Source: Hymenobacter edaphi (GTDB lineage Bacteria; Bacteroidota; Bacteroidia; Cytophagales; Hymenobacteraceae). Taken from it: a stretch of 64,000 nt of DNA. The number at the start of each line of letters is the position of its first letter. Positions within the stretch are counted from its first letter, which is position 1. A model generated the notes under the pieces. It saw only the letters and a list, made by a program, of their open reading frames with translations, made no database searches and was not told the DNA's origin. Location: the NCBI RefSeq assembly GCF_003258365.1, contig NZ_QHKM01000005.1, positions 62,001 through 126,000 of the forward strand, given 5' to 3'. Made by a program: the position numbers and the translations under genes. Below, piece after piece: positions 43,862 to 50,913 of this stretch.

Positions 43862-44641
43862 ATGCGCATTCGTTTCGTGGCCGGGGTGCTGCTGGCCCTG
43901 TGGCTCACGGCTTTCACGGCGTCGGCCCCGGCGCCCATCCGGGTCTACCTCGTCGGCGACTCCACCATGGCCCAGAAGGAGGTCAAGGCGTATCCCGAAA
44001 CCGGCTGGGGCACCCCGTTTGCCGTGTTTTTCGACGAATCGGTGAGCGTGGACAACCGCGCCCAGAACGGGCGCAGCACCAAGACCTTCCTCACCGAAAA
44101 CCGCTGGCAGGCCGTGGCCCAAGCCCTCAAGCCGGGCGACTACGTGCTGATCCAGTTCGGCCACAACGACGAGGTGCCCACCAAAAAGAGCTACACCACC
44201 GAAACCGAGTTTCAGCAGAACCTGCTGCGCTTCGTGACCGAAACGCGCGCCCAGAAGGCCACGCCGGTGCTCATCACGCCGGTGGCCCGCCGCAAGTTCG
44301 ACGCGGCCGGCCGGGTGGAGGACACCCACGCGGCCTACGCCGAGCTGGTGCGCAAGGTGGCCCGCGCCAATCAGGTGCCCCTCATCGACCTGAGCCAGAC
44401 CAGCATGGCCCTGCTGCAGCAGCTCGGGGTGGAAAACAGCAAGCTGCTCTTCAACCAGCTGCAGCCCGGGGAACACCCGAACTACCCCGACGGCCGCGAC
44501 GACAACACCCACTTTTCGGAGCTGGGCGCCCGCAAGATGGCCCAGCTGGTGCTGGCCGACGTGCGCGCCCTCAAGCTGGAGCTGGCCGAGCGCATCGTCA
44601 AGCGCGAATCCAAGAAGACCGTGGACGCGCAGGCGAAGTAA
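43862..44641 (+). CDS. SGNH rhamnogalacturonan acetylesterase-like protein (CE12), copy 1
   Basis: 259 aa with a signal peptide (RFVAGVLLALWLTAFTASAP). SGNH/CE12 blocks: VYLVGDSTMAQ (Ser34), NRAQNGRSTKTF (Gly/Asn), FGHNDEV (Asn), and NTHFSELGARKMA (catalytic His). CE12 enzymes remove acetyl esters from pectin (rhamnogalacturonan) and xylan. The start at ATG 43862 gives the signal peptide. It begins the pectin gene block, with a paralogue 169 bp downstream separated by a repeat element. Confidence 0.88.
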   Translation: MRIRFVAGVLLALWLTAFTASAPAPIRVYLVGDSTMAQKEVKAYPETGWGTPFAVFFDESVSVDNRAQNGRSTKTFLTENRWQAVAQALKPGDYVLIQFGHNDEVPTKKSYTTETEFQQNLLRFVTETRAQKATPVLITPVARRKFDAAGRVEDTHAAYAELVRKVARANQVPLIDLSQTSMALLQQLGVENSKLLFNQLQPGEHPNYPDGRDDNTHFSELGARKMAQLVLADVRALKLELAERIVKRESKKTVDAQAK

Positions 44642-44680
44642 CCTGACCCAACGGTTTAGTTGAACGACGATAGTAGAACC

Positions 44681-44787
44681 TCATGTCGCGCTTGTCGAGA
44701 CAGCTCGCGTGCTGACGTCCGGGAGCAAACCCAGTTCGACGAAGGAATTACTATCCAGCGAGATGTCTCGGCTGCGCTCGACATGAC
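44681..44787. repeat. Inverted-repeat element, family C, copy 3
   Basis: Arms TCATGTCGCGCTTGTCGAGACAGCTCGC (from 44681) and GAGATGTCTCGGCTGCGCTCGACATGA (to 44787) pair imperfectly. The interior has GGAATTACTATC (44744-44755). It separates the two CE12 paralogues; nothing else is seen in this gap. Confidence 0.7.
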
Positions 44788-44809
44788 GGCCTTTTTTACC
44801 CGCGCCTCT

Positions 44810-45640
44810 ATGCATTACCGCCCCTCCCTGCGCCATTTCCTGCCGCTGAGCCTGCTGCTTTTGCTGCTGGCGGCTTTTACCGGGCCCACCGCGCCGCCCC
44901 GGAAGCTCCGGCTCTACCTCATCGGCGACTCCACCATTGCCCAGAAAGTGCGACAGACGTTTCCCGAAACCGGCTGGGGCATGCCGCTCAGCACGTTTTT
45001 CGACACGACGGTGGTGGTGGACAACCGCGCCCAGAACGGGCGCAGCACCCGCACCTTCCTGGCCGAAAACCGCTGGCAGCACGTAGTCGACGCGCTGCAG
45101 CCGGGCGACTACGTGCTGATGCAGTTCGGCCACAACGACGAATCGGAAGCCCACCCGGACCGCTACACCTCGCCCCAGGACTACCGCCGCAACCTGCTGA
45201 AATTCGTGCAGGAAACGCGGGCGAAGCGGGCCTACCCGGTGCTCATCACCCCGGTGACGCGGCGCAAGTTCAAGGACGGCCGCCAGCAGGAAACCCACGC
45301 GCCCTACTCCGCCGCCACCACCGAGCTGGCCCGGGCCCAGCAGGTGCCGCTGATTGACCTGGACCGGATGAGCCGGGCGCTGCTGCAGCAGTTCGGCGAG
45401 GAAAACAGCAAGCTGCTGTTTCTGCAGCTGGCCCCGGGCGACCATCCCAACTACCCTTACGGCCGCAACGACAACACCCACTTTTCGGAGCTGGGGGCGC
45501 GGAAGATGGCCCAGTTGGTGGTCGGTGAAATCAGGGCGCAGCAGCTGCCGGGCCTCTCCGACCACCTGGCCCAGCCCCTGCCCAAAAACGCCGTGCCGCC
45601 CACGCCGGCCGGCAAAGACGCTCAACCCACTACTCCTTGA
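44810..45640 (+). CDS. SGNH rhamnogalacturonan acetylesterase-like protein (CE12), copy 2
   Basis: 276 aa, with signal peptide (LRHFLPLSLLLLLLAAFTG). Same blocks as copy 1: LYLIGDSTIAQ, NRAQNGRSTRTF, FGHNDES, and NTHFSELGARKMA. The two proteins are highly similar along their length, so they are a tandem duplication. The C-terminus has an added Pro-rich tail. Start at ATG 44810 fits the signal peptide. Its stop codon TGA (45638-45640) overlaps the TTG start of the next gene. Confidence 0.88.
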   Translation: MHYRPSLRHFLPLSLLLLLLAAFTGPTAPPRKLRLYLIGDSTIAQKVRQTFPETGWGMPLSTFFDTTVVVDNRAQNGRSTRTFLAENRWQHVVDALQPGDYVLMQFGHNDESEAHPDRYTSPQDYRRNLLKFVQETRAKRAYPVLITPVTRRKFKDGRQQETHAPYSAATTELARAQQVPLIDLDRMSRALLQQFGEENSKLLFLQLAPGDHPNYPYGRNDNTHFSELGARKMAQLVVGEIRAQQLPGLSDHLAQPLPKNAVPPTPAGKDAQPTTP

Positions 45641-46590
45641 AACACCTACTCTTACTTATCTGCCTGGGCTGGCTCACGCTCGGCCGCGCCTGCGCCTACG
45701 ACTTCGTGGTGGCCCAGGACGGCTCGGGGCAGTTTCGCTCGGTGCAGGAGGCATTCAACGCCGTGCCCGACTTCCGCAAGAAAGTCACCACCATCTTCGT
45801 CAAGAAGGGCACTTACAAGGAAAAGCTGGTGCTGGCTGGCTCCAAAAACCTGGTGCGCCTCATCGGCGAGGACCGCGACCAGACCATCCTGACCTACGAC
45901 GACTACAACCAGAAGAAAAACATCTTCGGCGAGGATAAGGGTACCTCGGGCTCGGCCAGCGGCTACCTCTACGGCACCGATTTCACGGCCGAAAACCTCA
46001 CCTTCCAGAACTCCTCGGGGCCGGTGGGGCAGGCCGTGGCCCTGTGGGTGGCCGGCGACCGGATGCGCTTCAAAAACTGCCGCTTCCTCGGCTTTCAGGA
46101 CACGCTCTACACCTACGGCTACGGCTCGCGGCAGTATTACCAGGACTGCTACATCGAGGGCACGGTGGACTTCATCTTCGGCTCCTCCACGGCGTGGTTT
46201 GAGGGCTGTACCCTCTTTTGCAAGAAAAACGGCTACGTGACGGCCGCCTCCACCCCCGACAGCGTGCGCTATGGCTACGTGTTCAACAACTGCCGCGTGA
46301 CCGGCGACGCCCCGGCCGGCACCTTCCTGCTCGGGCGCCCCTGGCGCCCCCACGCCAAAACGGTGTTTCTGCGCTGCGAGCTGGGCCCGCAGATCGGGGC
46401 CGCGGGCTGGGACCATTGGGACAAGGACACCAACAAGCAGACGGCGCGCTACGCCGAATACCAGAACCGCGGCCCGGGTGCTCAGCCGGCCCGCCGCGTG
46501 CTGTGGAGCCGCCAGCTCAGCGACGAGGAAGCCCGGCAGTACACCGTGGAGCGCGTATTCCGGAACTGGAACCCCAAGCTGGACCTGTGA
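45637..46590 (+). CDS. Pectinesterase (CE8), copy 1, TTG start
   Basis: 317 aa. Pectin methylesterase removes methyl esters from homogalacturonan. A signal peptide (LLLLICLGWLTLGRACA) is followed by the CE8 parallel beta-helix with its motifs GTYKEKLVL, GPVGQAVALW, GFQDTLYTYG (catalytic Asp), GTVDFIFGSS (catalytic Asp) and LLGRPWRP (Arg). The start codon must be TTG 45637, overlapping the upstream stop as TTGA; no ATG precedes the signal peptide. Its own TGA overlaps the next GTG. This points to tight translational coupling. Confidence 0.9.
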   Translation: MKHLLLLICLGWLTLGRACAYDFVVAQDGSGQFRSVQEAFNAVPDFRKKVTTIFVKKGTYKEKLVLAGSKNLVRLIGEDRDQTILTYDDYNQKKNIFGEDKGTSGSASGYLYGTDFTAENLTFQNSSGPVGQAVALWVAGDRMRFKNCRFLGFQDTLYTYGYGSRQYYQDCYIEGTVDFIFGSSTAWFEGCTLFCKKNGYVTAASTPDSVRYGYVFNNCRVTGDAPAGTFLLGRPWRPHAKTVFLRCELGPQIGAAGWDHWDKDTNKQTARYAEYQNRGPGAQPARRVLWSRQLSDEEARQYTVERVFRNWNPKLDL

Positions 46591-47606
46591 GCAAGCCCTG
46601 CTGGCCCCTGCTGCTGGCGCTGCTGAGCGCGACGCCTGCCCTGGCCCAAACCCCGGCCGCGCCGCCGGCGCCCGCCACCGCCCCGCCGGCCGAGCGCCTG
46701 CGCCTGGTGGTGGCCCCCGACGGCTCCGGCGACTTCCGCACCGTGCAGGAAGCCGTGAATGCCGTGCGCGACCTGGCCCAGCAGCCGGTCACCATCTTCA
46801 TCCGTCGGGGCGTGTACCGCGAAAAGCTGCTGGTGCCCGCTCACAAAACCAACGTGCGCCTCGTGGGCGAGGACCGCGACCAGACCATCCTGACCTGGGC
46901 CGACCACACCGGCGACGCGGCCGGCCACAACACCTATTCCTCCTACTCGCTGAAGGTGGAAGGCAACGACTTCGGAGCCGAAAACCTCACCATCGAAAAC
47001 GCGGCCGGGCCGGTGGGCCAGGCCGTGGCCCTGCACGTGACCGGCGACCGGGCCGCGTTCCGCCACTGCCGCATCCGGGGGCACCAGGATACGCTGTTTG
47101 CCGCCGCCGAAAACAGCCGGCAGTATTACCAGAACTGCCTCATCGAGGGCACCACCGATTTCCTCTTCGGCAGCGCCACGGCCGTCTTCGACCACTGCAC
47201 GCTGCACAGCCTGAAGGATTCGTACGTGACGGCGGCCTCCACCACCCCGCGGCAGCGCTACGGCTTTGTGTTTCTCGACTGCCGCTTCACGGCGGCCCCG
47301 GCGGCCCACAAGGTGTACCTGGGCCGGCCATGGCGGCCCTACGCCCGCACGGTGCTCGTGCGCTGCGAGCTGGGCGCCCACATCCGGCCCGAAGGCTGGC
47401 ACAACTGGGGCAAGCCCGCCAACGAGCAGACGGCCTATTACGCCGAGTACCAGTCGACGGGGCCGGGGGCGCCGGCGGGGCAGCGCGTGGCCTGGAGCCG
47501 GCAGCTCACGCGGCGGCAGGCGCGGCCGTACACGGTGGCGCGCATTTTTGGCGGGCAGCAGGATGCGTGGGTGCCGGCGGCCCCGCCGCCCGCGGCCGGC
47601 CGCTGA
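46587..47606 (+). CDS. Pectinesterase (CE8), copy 2, GTG start
   Basis: 339 aa. A signal peptide (PCWPLLLALLSATPALAQ) and a Pro/Ala linker precede the CE8 domain with RGVYREKLLV, GPVGQAVALH, GHQDTLFAAAE, GTTDFLFGSA and YLGRPWRPY. It is paralogous to copy 1. The start is GTG 46587 overlapping the upstream TGA as GTGA; a longer in-frame extension runs inside copy 1 in another frame and is not real. The C-terminus ends with an Ala/Pro tail. A hairpin at 47687-47715 follows. Confidence 0.9.
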   Translation: MSKPCWPLLLALLSATPALAQTPAAPPAPATAPPAERLRLVVAPDGSGDFRTVQEAVNAVRDLAQQPVTIFIRRGVYREKLLVPAHKTNVRLVGEDRDQTILTWADHTGDAAGHNTYSSYSLKVEGNDFGAENLTIENAAGPVGQAVALHVTGDRAAFRHCRIRGHQDTLFAAAENSRQYYQNCLIEGTTDFLFGSATAVFDHCTLHSLKDSYVTAASTTPRQRYGFVFLDCRFTAAPAAHKVYLGRPWRPYARTVLVRCELGAHIRPEGWHNWGKPANEQTAYYAEYQSTGPGAPAGQRVAWSRQLTRRQARPYTVARIFGGQQDAWVPAAPPPAAGR

Positions 47607-47686
47607 TACAATCCTCCATCTTGACCTTTCCGGCGCGGGCATCAGCAGCGGCCCGGCGCAGCCATTACGGCCGAGCTTCGTAGAAC

Positions 47687-47715
47687 ACGCAGCCCCCGCC
47701 GTGCGGGGGCTGCGT
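47687..47715 (+). terminator. Terminator of the pectin gene block
   Basis: Perfect 13-bp stem ACGCAGCCCCCGC / GCGGGGGCTGCGT with 3-nt loop, followed by ATTTC. It lies 80 bp after the second pectinesterase stop. Confidence 0.7.
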
Positions 47716-47762
47716 ATTTCATTGTGGCTGCCGGCGCCCGGCAGCTGTTGCCCGTTGCCGCC

Positions 47763-48476
47763 ATGCTTCTACTCCAAGCCCCCATCACGCCCTTCGACTG
47801 GCAGCGCCTGCTCTGGGCCGATGCCCCGCCGCTTTTCCTGCTGGAAGTACTGATGCGCTGCGTCATCACCTACCTGCTCACCCTGGCGGCCCTGCGCGTG
47901 ACGGGGCGGCGCGGGGTGCGGCAGCTGAGCATTTTCGAGCTGAGCATCATCCTCGCGCTGGGCTCGGCCGCCGGCGACGCCATGTTCTACGACGACGTGC
48001 CGCTGACCCACGTGGCGGTGGTCTTTGCCGCCGTGTCGGGGCTGTACCTGCTCTTCAACCGCCTCACCGAGTGGTTTCCGCGCTTCAGCGACTGGCTGGA
48101 GGGCGCCCCGGTGCTGCTGGTAGAAGACGGGGAAGTGAACATTCCCAACTTCCGCCGCCAGAACCTGACGCAAAAGGAGCTGTTCGGGGAGCTGCGCCAG
48201 CGGCAGGTGGAGCACCTGGGCCAGGTACGCCGCGCCTACATCGAGGCCACCGGCGACGTCAGCGTGTACTTTTGCGAAGACGCCGACGTGCGCCCCGGCC
48301 TGCCCATCTGGCCCGAGCGCCTGCAGCAGGAGCGCCGCCGGGTGGAAGAAGCCGGCCAGCACGCCTGCTGCCAGTGCGGCCACGTGCTGGAGCTGGCCCG
48401 CGGCACGGCCCGCCCCTGCCCCGTGTGCCGCGCCGACGCCTGGGTGCCCGCCTGCACCACCCGCCGCCAGGCGTAA
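47763..48476 (+). CDS. DUF421 (YetF-like) membrane protein with C-terminal zinc ribbon
   Basis: 237 aa. Three N-terminal helices and the DUF421 domain: VITYLLTLAALRVTGRRGVRQLSIFELSIILALGSAAGD, LEGAPVLLVEDGEVN, LTQKELFGELRQRQVEHLGQVRRAYIEATGDVSVYF. The last 40 residues add a putative zinc ribbon, CxxC at 202-205 and CPVC at 219-222, which I do not expect in YetF. The function of the family is unclear (membrane-associated, often sporulation or envelope related in Firmicutes). ATG 47763 gives the N-terminus. Confidence 0.8.
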   Translation: MLLLQAPITPFDWQRLLWADAPPLFLLEVLMRCVITYLLTLAALRVTGRRGVRQLSIFELSIILALGSAAGDAMFYDDVPLTHVAVVFAAVSGLYLLFNRLTEWFPRFSDWLEGAPVLLVEDGEVNIPNFRRQNLTQKELFGELRQRQVEHLGQVRRAYIEATGDVSVYFCEDADVRPGLPIWPERLQQERRRVEEAGQHACCQCGHVLELARGTARPCPVCRADAWVPACTTRRQA

Positions 48477-48478
48477 GC

Positions 48479-48571
48479 AGTTGTCTGTTGCCTGTAAAAG
48501 AGTTGTCGGTTGCCAGCATCGTTCCGCATTCGAACGACCTGGCAACCGACAACGCCTTTTTACAGACAACT
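48479..48571. repeat. Nested inverted repeat between convergent genes, family E
   Basis: An inner perfect 15-bp stem (48502-48516 with 48539-48553) sits within an outer 10-bp pair AGTTGTCTGT (48479-48488) / ACAGACAACT (48562-48571), plus TGTAAAA / TTTTTACA pairing. It fills the gap between the DUF421 gene and the minus-strand gene ending at 48577 and can terminate both. Confidence 0.75.
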
Positions 48572-48576
48572 CTTAC

Positions 48577-48978
48577 TTACCGGGCGGCTAGCACCCGCGA
48601 CACGGTGGATACCACCAGCGGGCCGCGCTCCAGCAGCTGAAACGAGCGGTACTGCTCGGGGTTCAGAATCCGGGCCATGGCCAGCTCGTACTCCTTTTGC
48701 ACCTGCAGCGGAGCAGTGGCGGGGGTGGCGGCACCGGGCGTGGCAGCCAGCTGCTCCAGCTCGTGGCGGGTGCACGCGCGCACGGCCTGGGCCTGGGCCT
48801 GCGAGAGGTGCAGCGCGTCGGTCAGGTAGAGGGTGATGGAGAGGGCGCCCTGGTCGGCAGCATCTTTGGCCCCGGGGTTGAGCACGGGCTCGTTGGCCCC
48901 GAAGCTGGTGAAGCTCAGGCCGGGCAGCAGCAGGGCGGTCAGCGAAAGGGCGAGCAGGAAGCGGCGGTTACGTTGCAT
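48577..48978 (-). CDS. Small exported helical protein, paralogue of 49562-49885
   Basis: 133 aa with a signal peptide (FLLALSLTALLLPGLSFTSFG). The mature part has the motif YLTDALHLSQAQAQAVRACTRHE, then ARILNPEQYRSFQLLE. The same layout, (Y)LTDxLHLSxxQAxAVRxC and RIL(T/N)PxQYxxF, occurs in the protein at 49562-49885, so they are homologous. The LTPxQ-type motif resembles Spy/CpxP-like periplasmic helical proteins, but I am not certain. A regulatory-like small exported protein lies between the two. Confidence 0.65.
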   Translation of the reverse strand: MQRNRRFLLALSLTALLLPGLSFTSFGANEPVLNPGAKDAADQGALSITLYLTDALHLSQAQAQAVRACTRHELEQLAATPGAATPATAPLQVQKEYELAMARILNPEQYRSFQLLERGPLVVSTVSRVLAAR

Positions 48979-49038
48979 GGTGTGGTGTGCGTGCGGCAAG
49001 CGGTGTGGAAAAAGGAGAAAAATCGAGGCGGGGGGGCC

Positions 49039-49503
49039 TTAATGAGCCCTGGGCACTTTGGGCGCGGTGGGCTCCAGGCTGATGACAAAGTCGTTGTTGC
49101 GGTGGGGCTGGCGGAGCTTGATCTGCTGGTCGCCGAAGCCGGCATAGCCGCAAGTCAACGTCACGGCGGCGTTGGTGGGCAGGTTCAGCGTAAACTCGCC
49201 CTCCGCATTGGTGACGGCCAGAATTTCGTGGGTGCTCGGGTTCCAGACGGTGGCGCCGGGCAGCGGCAGGCCCTCCGCATCGGTGATGCTGCCCGATACG
49301 GTCACGGCAAACAGCTCGTGGACGGCGGGCTTGGTCCCCGGGGCCGGCGCAGCGGCAGTCTTGGCCGGCGCAGCGGCGCCCTTGGCGGGCGGGGCGGCCA
49401 CCCGGGCGGGGCGAACCTTGGAGCCGCCGGCGCCCGGGGCCCGCACCTGCCCGAAGGCAGCGGAGCTGAGCAGCGCGGCGGCTAGCAAAACAAGAAGATG
49501 CAT
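49039..49503 (-). CDS. Exported protein with CarboxypepD_reg-like domain
   Basis: 154 aa. A signal peptide (LLVLLAAALLSSAAFG) and a Pro/Ala/Lys linker (residues 20-60) precede a beta-sandwich with VSGSITDAEGLPLPGATVWN, TNAEGEFTLNLPTNAAVTLTCGYAGF. This is the carboxypeptidase regulatory-like fold found at the N-terminus of TonB-dependent receptors and in stand-alone Bacteroidota proteins. It ends without a plug domain. It lies between two homologous small exported protein genes, all on the minus strand. Confidence 0.75.
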   Translation of the reverse strand: MHLLVLLAAALLSSAAFGQVRAPGAGGSKVRPARVAAPPAKGAAAPAKTAAAPAPGTKPAVHELFAVTVSGSITDAEGLPLPGATVWNPSTHEILAVTNAEGEFTLNLPTNAAVTLTCGYAGFGDQQIKLRQPHRNNDFVISLEPTAPKVPRAH

Positions 49504-49561
49504 GGCAGGTGTGGTAATAAGGAGAAAGAAACCACCAGACGGCGGGCGGCAACCCGGGCGG

Positions 49562-49885
49562 CTAGTGGGAGAGGCTTTCGGCCAGCCACACGAAGGCGCT
49601 GTACTGGCCAGGGGTGAGAATGCGCAGCATCTGCTCGTCGAAGCGCTGCCGGGCCGGGGCGGTGGCCACCGCGGCGGCCTGCTCGTAGGCGCAGCGGCGC
49701 ACGGCCAGGGCCTGCCGGCTGCTCAGGTGCAGCACGTCGGTCAGGTAGCGGGTGCGGCAGGCGGCCCGCTGCTGCACCGAGTCGGCCGCCGGGCGCGGCG
49801 CGGCGACGGCCGGCCGGCGCGGCTTCTCCGCGGCTTGCGCGGCCAGGCCCGTGAGCAAACCAAGCAGGAGTAGAAGCTGTTTCAT
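49562..49885 (-). CDS. Small exported helical protein, paralogue of 48577-48978
   Basis: 107 aa with a signal peptide (LLLLLGLLTGLAAQAA). Conserved core YLTDVLHLSSRQALAVRRCAYEQ and MLRILTPGQYSAFVWLAE matches the larger paralogue at 48577-48978. It heads the group of three small exported protein genes on this strand. It is divergent from the LytTR regulator gene at 50057 and has an exact TAnnTTTG promoter element at 49941-49934. Confidence 0.65.
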   Translation of the reverse strand: MKQLLLLLGLLTGLAAQAAEKPRRPAVAAPRPAADSVQQRAACRTRYLTDVLHLSSRQALAVRRCAYEQAAAVATAPARQRFDEQMLRILTPGQYSAFVWLAESLSH

Positions 49886-49933
49886 CGAGCCAGAGCGGGG
49901 GGTTTATCGAAAAGCTGGACAGTTGTTTTAATT

Positions 49934-49941
49934 CAAACTTA
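49934..49941 (-). promoter_or_regulatory. Candidate -7 element for the small exported protein gene cluster
   Basis: On the minus strand the sequence is TAAGTTTG, an exact TAnnTTTG match, 49 bp before the ATG at 49885. No clear -33 TTG at the expected spacing. The region between the divergent genes is comparatively AT-rich. Confidence 0.4.
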
Positions 49942-50056
49942 GTTTCGTCCCAGATAGCTCTGCTGCGTATTTTGCCCGGCGCTACGTATAGCTGTGCGAA
50001 CGACGGCGCCGGCTCTGCCAATCCCTTCTCTCCGCCCGCCTTCCCTGTTGCTCCTT

Positions 50057-50791
50057 ATGCCCGCCTCCTCTGTTCTGCGCGTCGTTATCGTCGACGACAA
50101 TGAAATCAACCGCCTCACGCTGGAGCACTACGTGAGCCTGACCGACGGCCTGGAGCTGGTGGCCTCGCTGCCCGACGCCCGCGCCGCGCTGGCCCTCACC
50201 CGCTCGGTTCAGCCCCCCGTCGACGTGCTCTTCCTCGATATCGAAATGCCCGTGCTCAGCGGCCTGGAGCTGGTGCCGCTGCTGCCCTCCCCCGCCCCCG
50301 ACGTGGTCATGGTCACCTCCCACCCCAGCTTCGCCGTCGACGCCTTCGACCTGCGCGTGACCGACTACCTGGTCAAGCCCGTCGACTACGGCCGCTTCCT
50401 CAAGGCCGTGGACCGCGTGCGCGAGCCGCGCCGCGCCGCCGCGCCCGCCCCGGCCGAAGCGGCCAACCTGAAGGTGGAGGACTCCGAGCTGTTCGTGAAA
50501 GTCAACAACAAGCTCATCCGCCTCGACTTCAACGACGTGCTCTTCATCGAAGCCATGTCGACCTACTCCATTCTGGTCACCGAGACGCAGAAGCACATCG
50601 TCTACATCACCCTCAAGGCCCTGGAGGAGCGCCTGCCCTTCGCCCACTTCCGCCGGGTACACCGCTCCTACATCGTCAACACCCGCCGCATCGACGCGGT
50701 GCAGGACAATATGCTGCAGCTCGGCAGCTACGAAGTGCCGGTGGGCAAAAGCTACGCCGAGGAGTTTATGAAGCAGCTGCGGGGGCTGTAA
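50057..50791 (+). CDS. LytTR-family response regulator
   Basis: 244 aa. An N-terminal receiver domain (VVIVDDNEIN, phospho-acceptor Asp61 in DVLFLDIEMP, VTDYLVKPVDYG with conserved Lys) is followed by a LytTR DNA-binding domain (residues about 150-240: FVKVNNKLIRLDFNDVLFIEAMSTYS, LPFAHFRRVHRSYIVN, VPVGKSYAEEF). It should act as a DNA-binding two-component regulator, usually paired with a LytS/YehU-like kinase. No such kinase is in the window. It is divergent from the small exported protein genes, which it may control (inference). A hairpin follows at 50822-50858. Confidence 0.92.
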   Translation: MPASSVLRVVIVDDNEINRLTLEHYVSLTDGLELVASLPDARAALALTRSVQPPVDVLFLDIEMPVLSGLELVPLLPSPAPDVVMVTSHPSFAVDAFDLRVTDYLVKPVDYGRFLKAVDRVREPRRAAAPAPAEAANLKVEDSELFVKVNNKLIRLDFNDVLFIEAMSTYSILVTETQKHIVYITLKALEERLPFAHFRRVHRSYIVNTRRIDAVQDNMLQLGSYEVPVGKSYAEEFMKQLRGL

Positions 50792-50821
50792 AACAGCCAG
50801 GGGTGATGACGCACAAACGCG

Positions 50822-50858
50822 CCACGGCCGCGTCGGGAAGCTCCCGGCGCGGCCGTGG
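50822..50858 (+). terminator. Hairpin terminator after the LytTR gene
   Basis: An 11-bp perfect stem (50822-50832 with 50848-50858) with a 15-nt loop that itself contains CGGGAAGCTCCCG, followed by TGGTTTC. It lies 31 bp after the stop. Confidence 0.6.
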
Positions 50859-50913
50859 TGGTTTCGGGCTGGGCGCCCACGCACGCCAAGCGGGCATCCG
50901 GCAGCCGCGGCGC

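Noticed and set aside
46218-46586. N-terminal extension of the second pectinesterase
   Set aside because: It lies inside the first pectinesterase in another frame, and a signal peptide begins exactly at GTG 46587.
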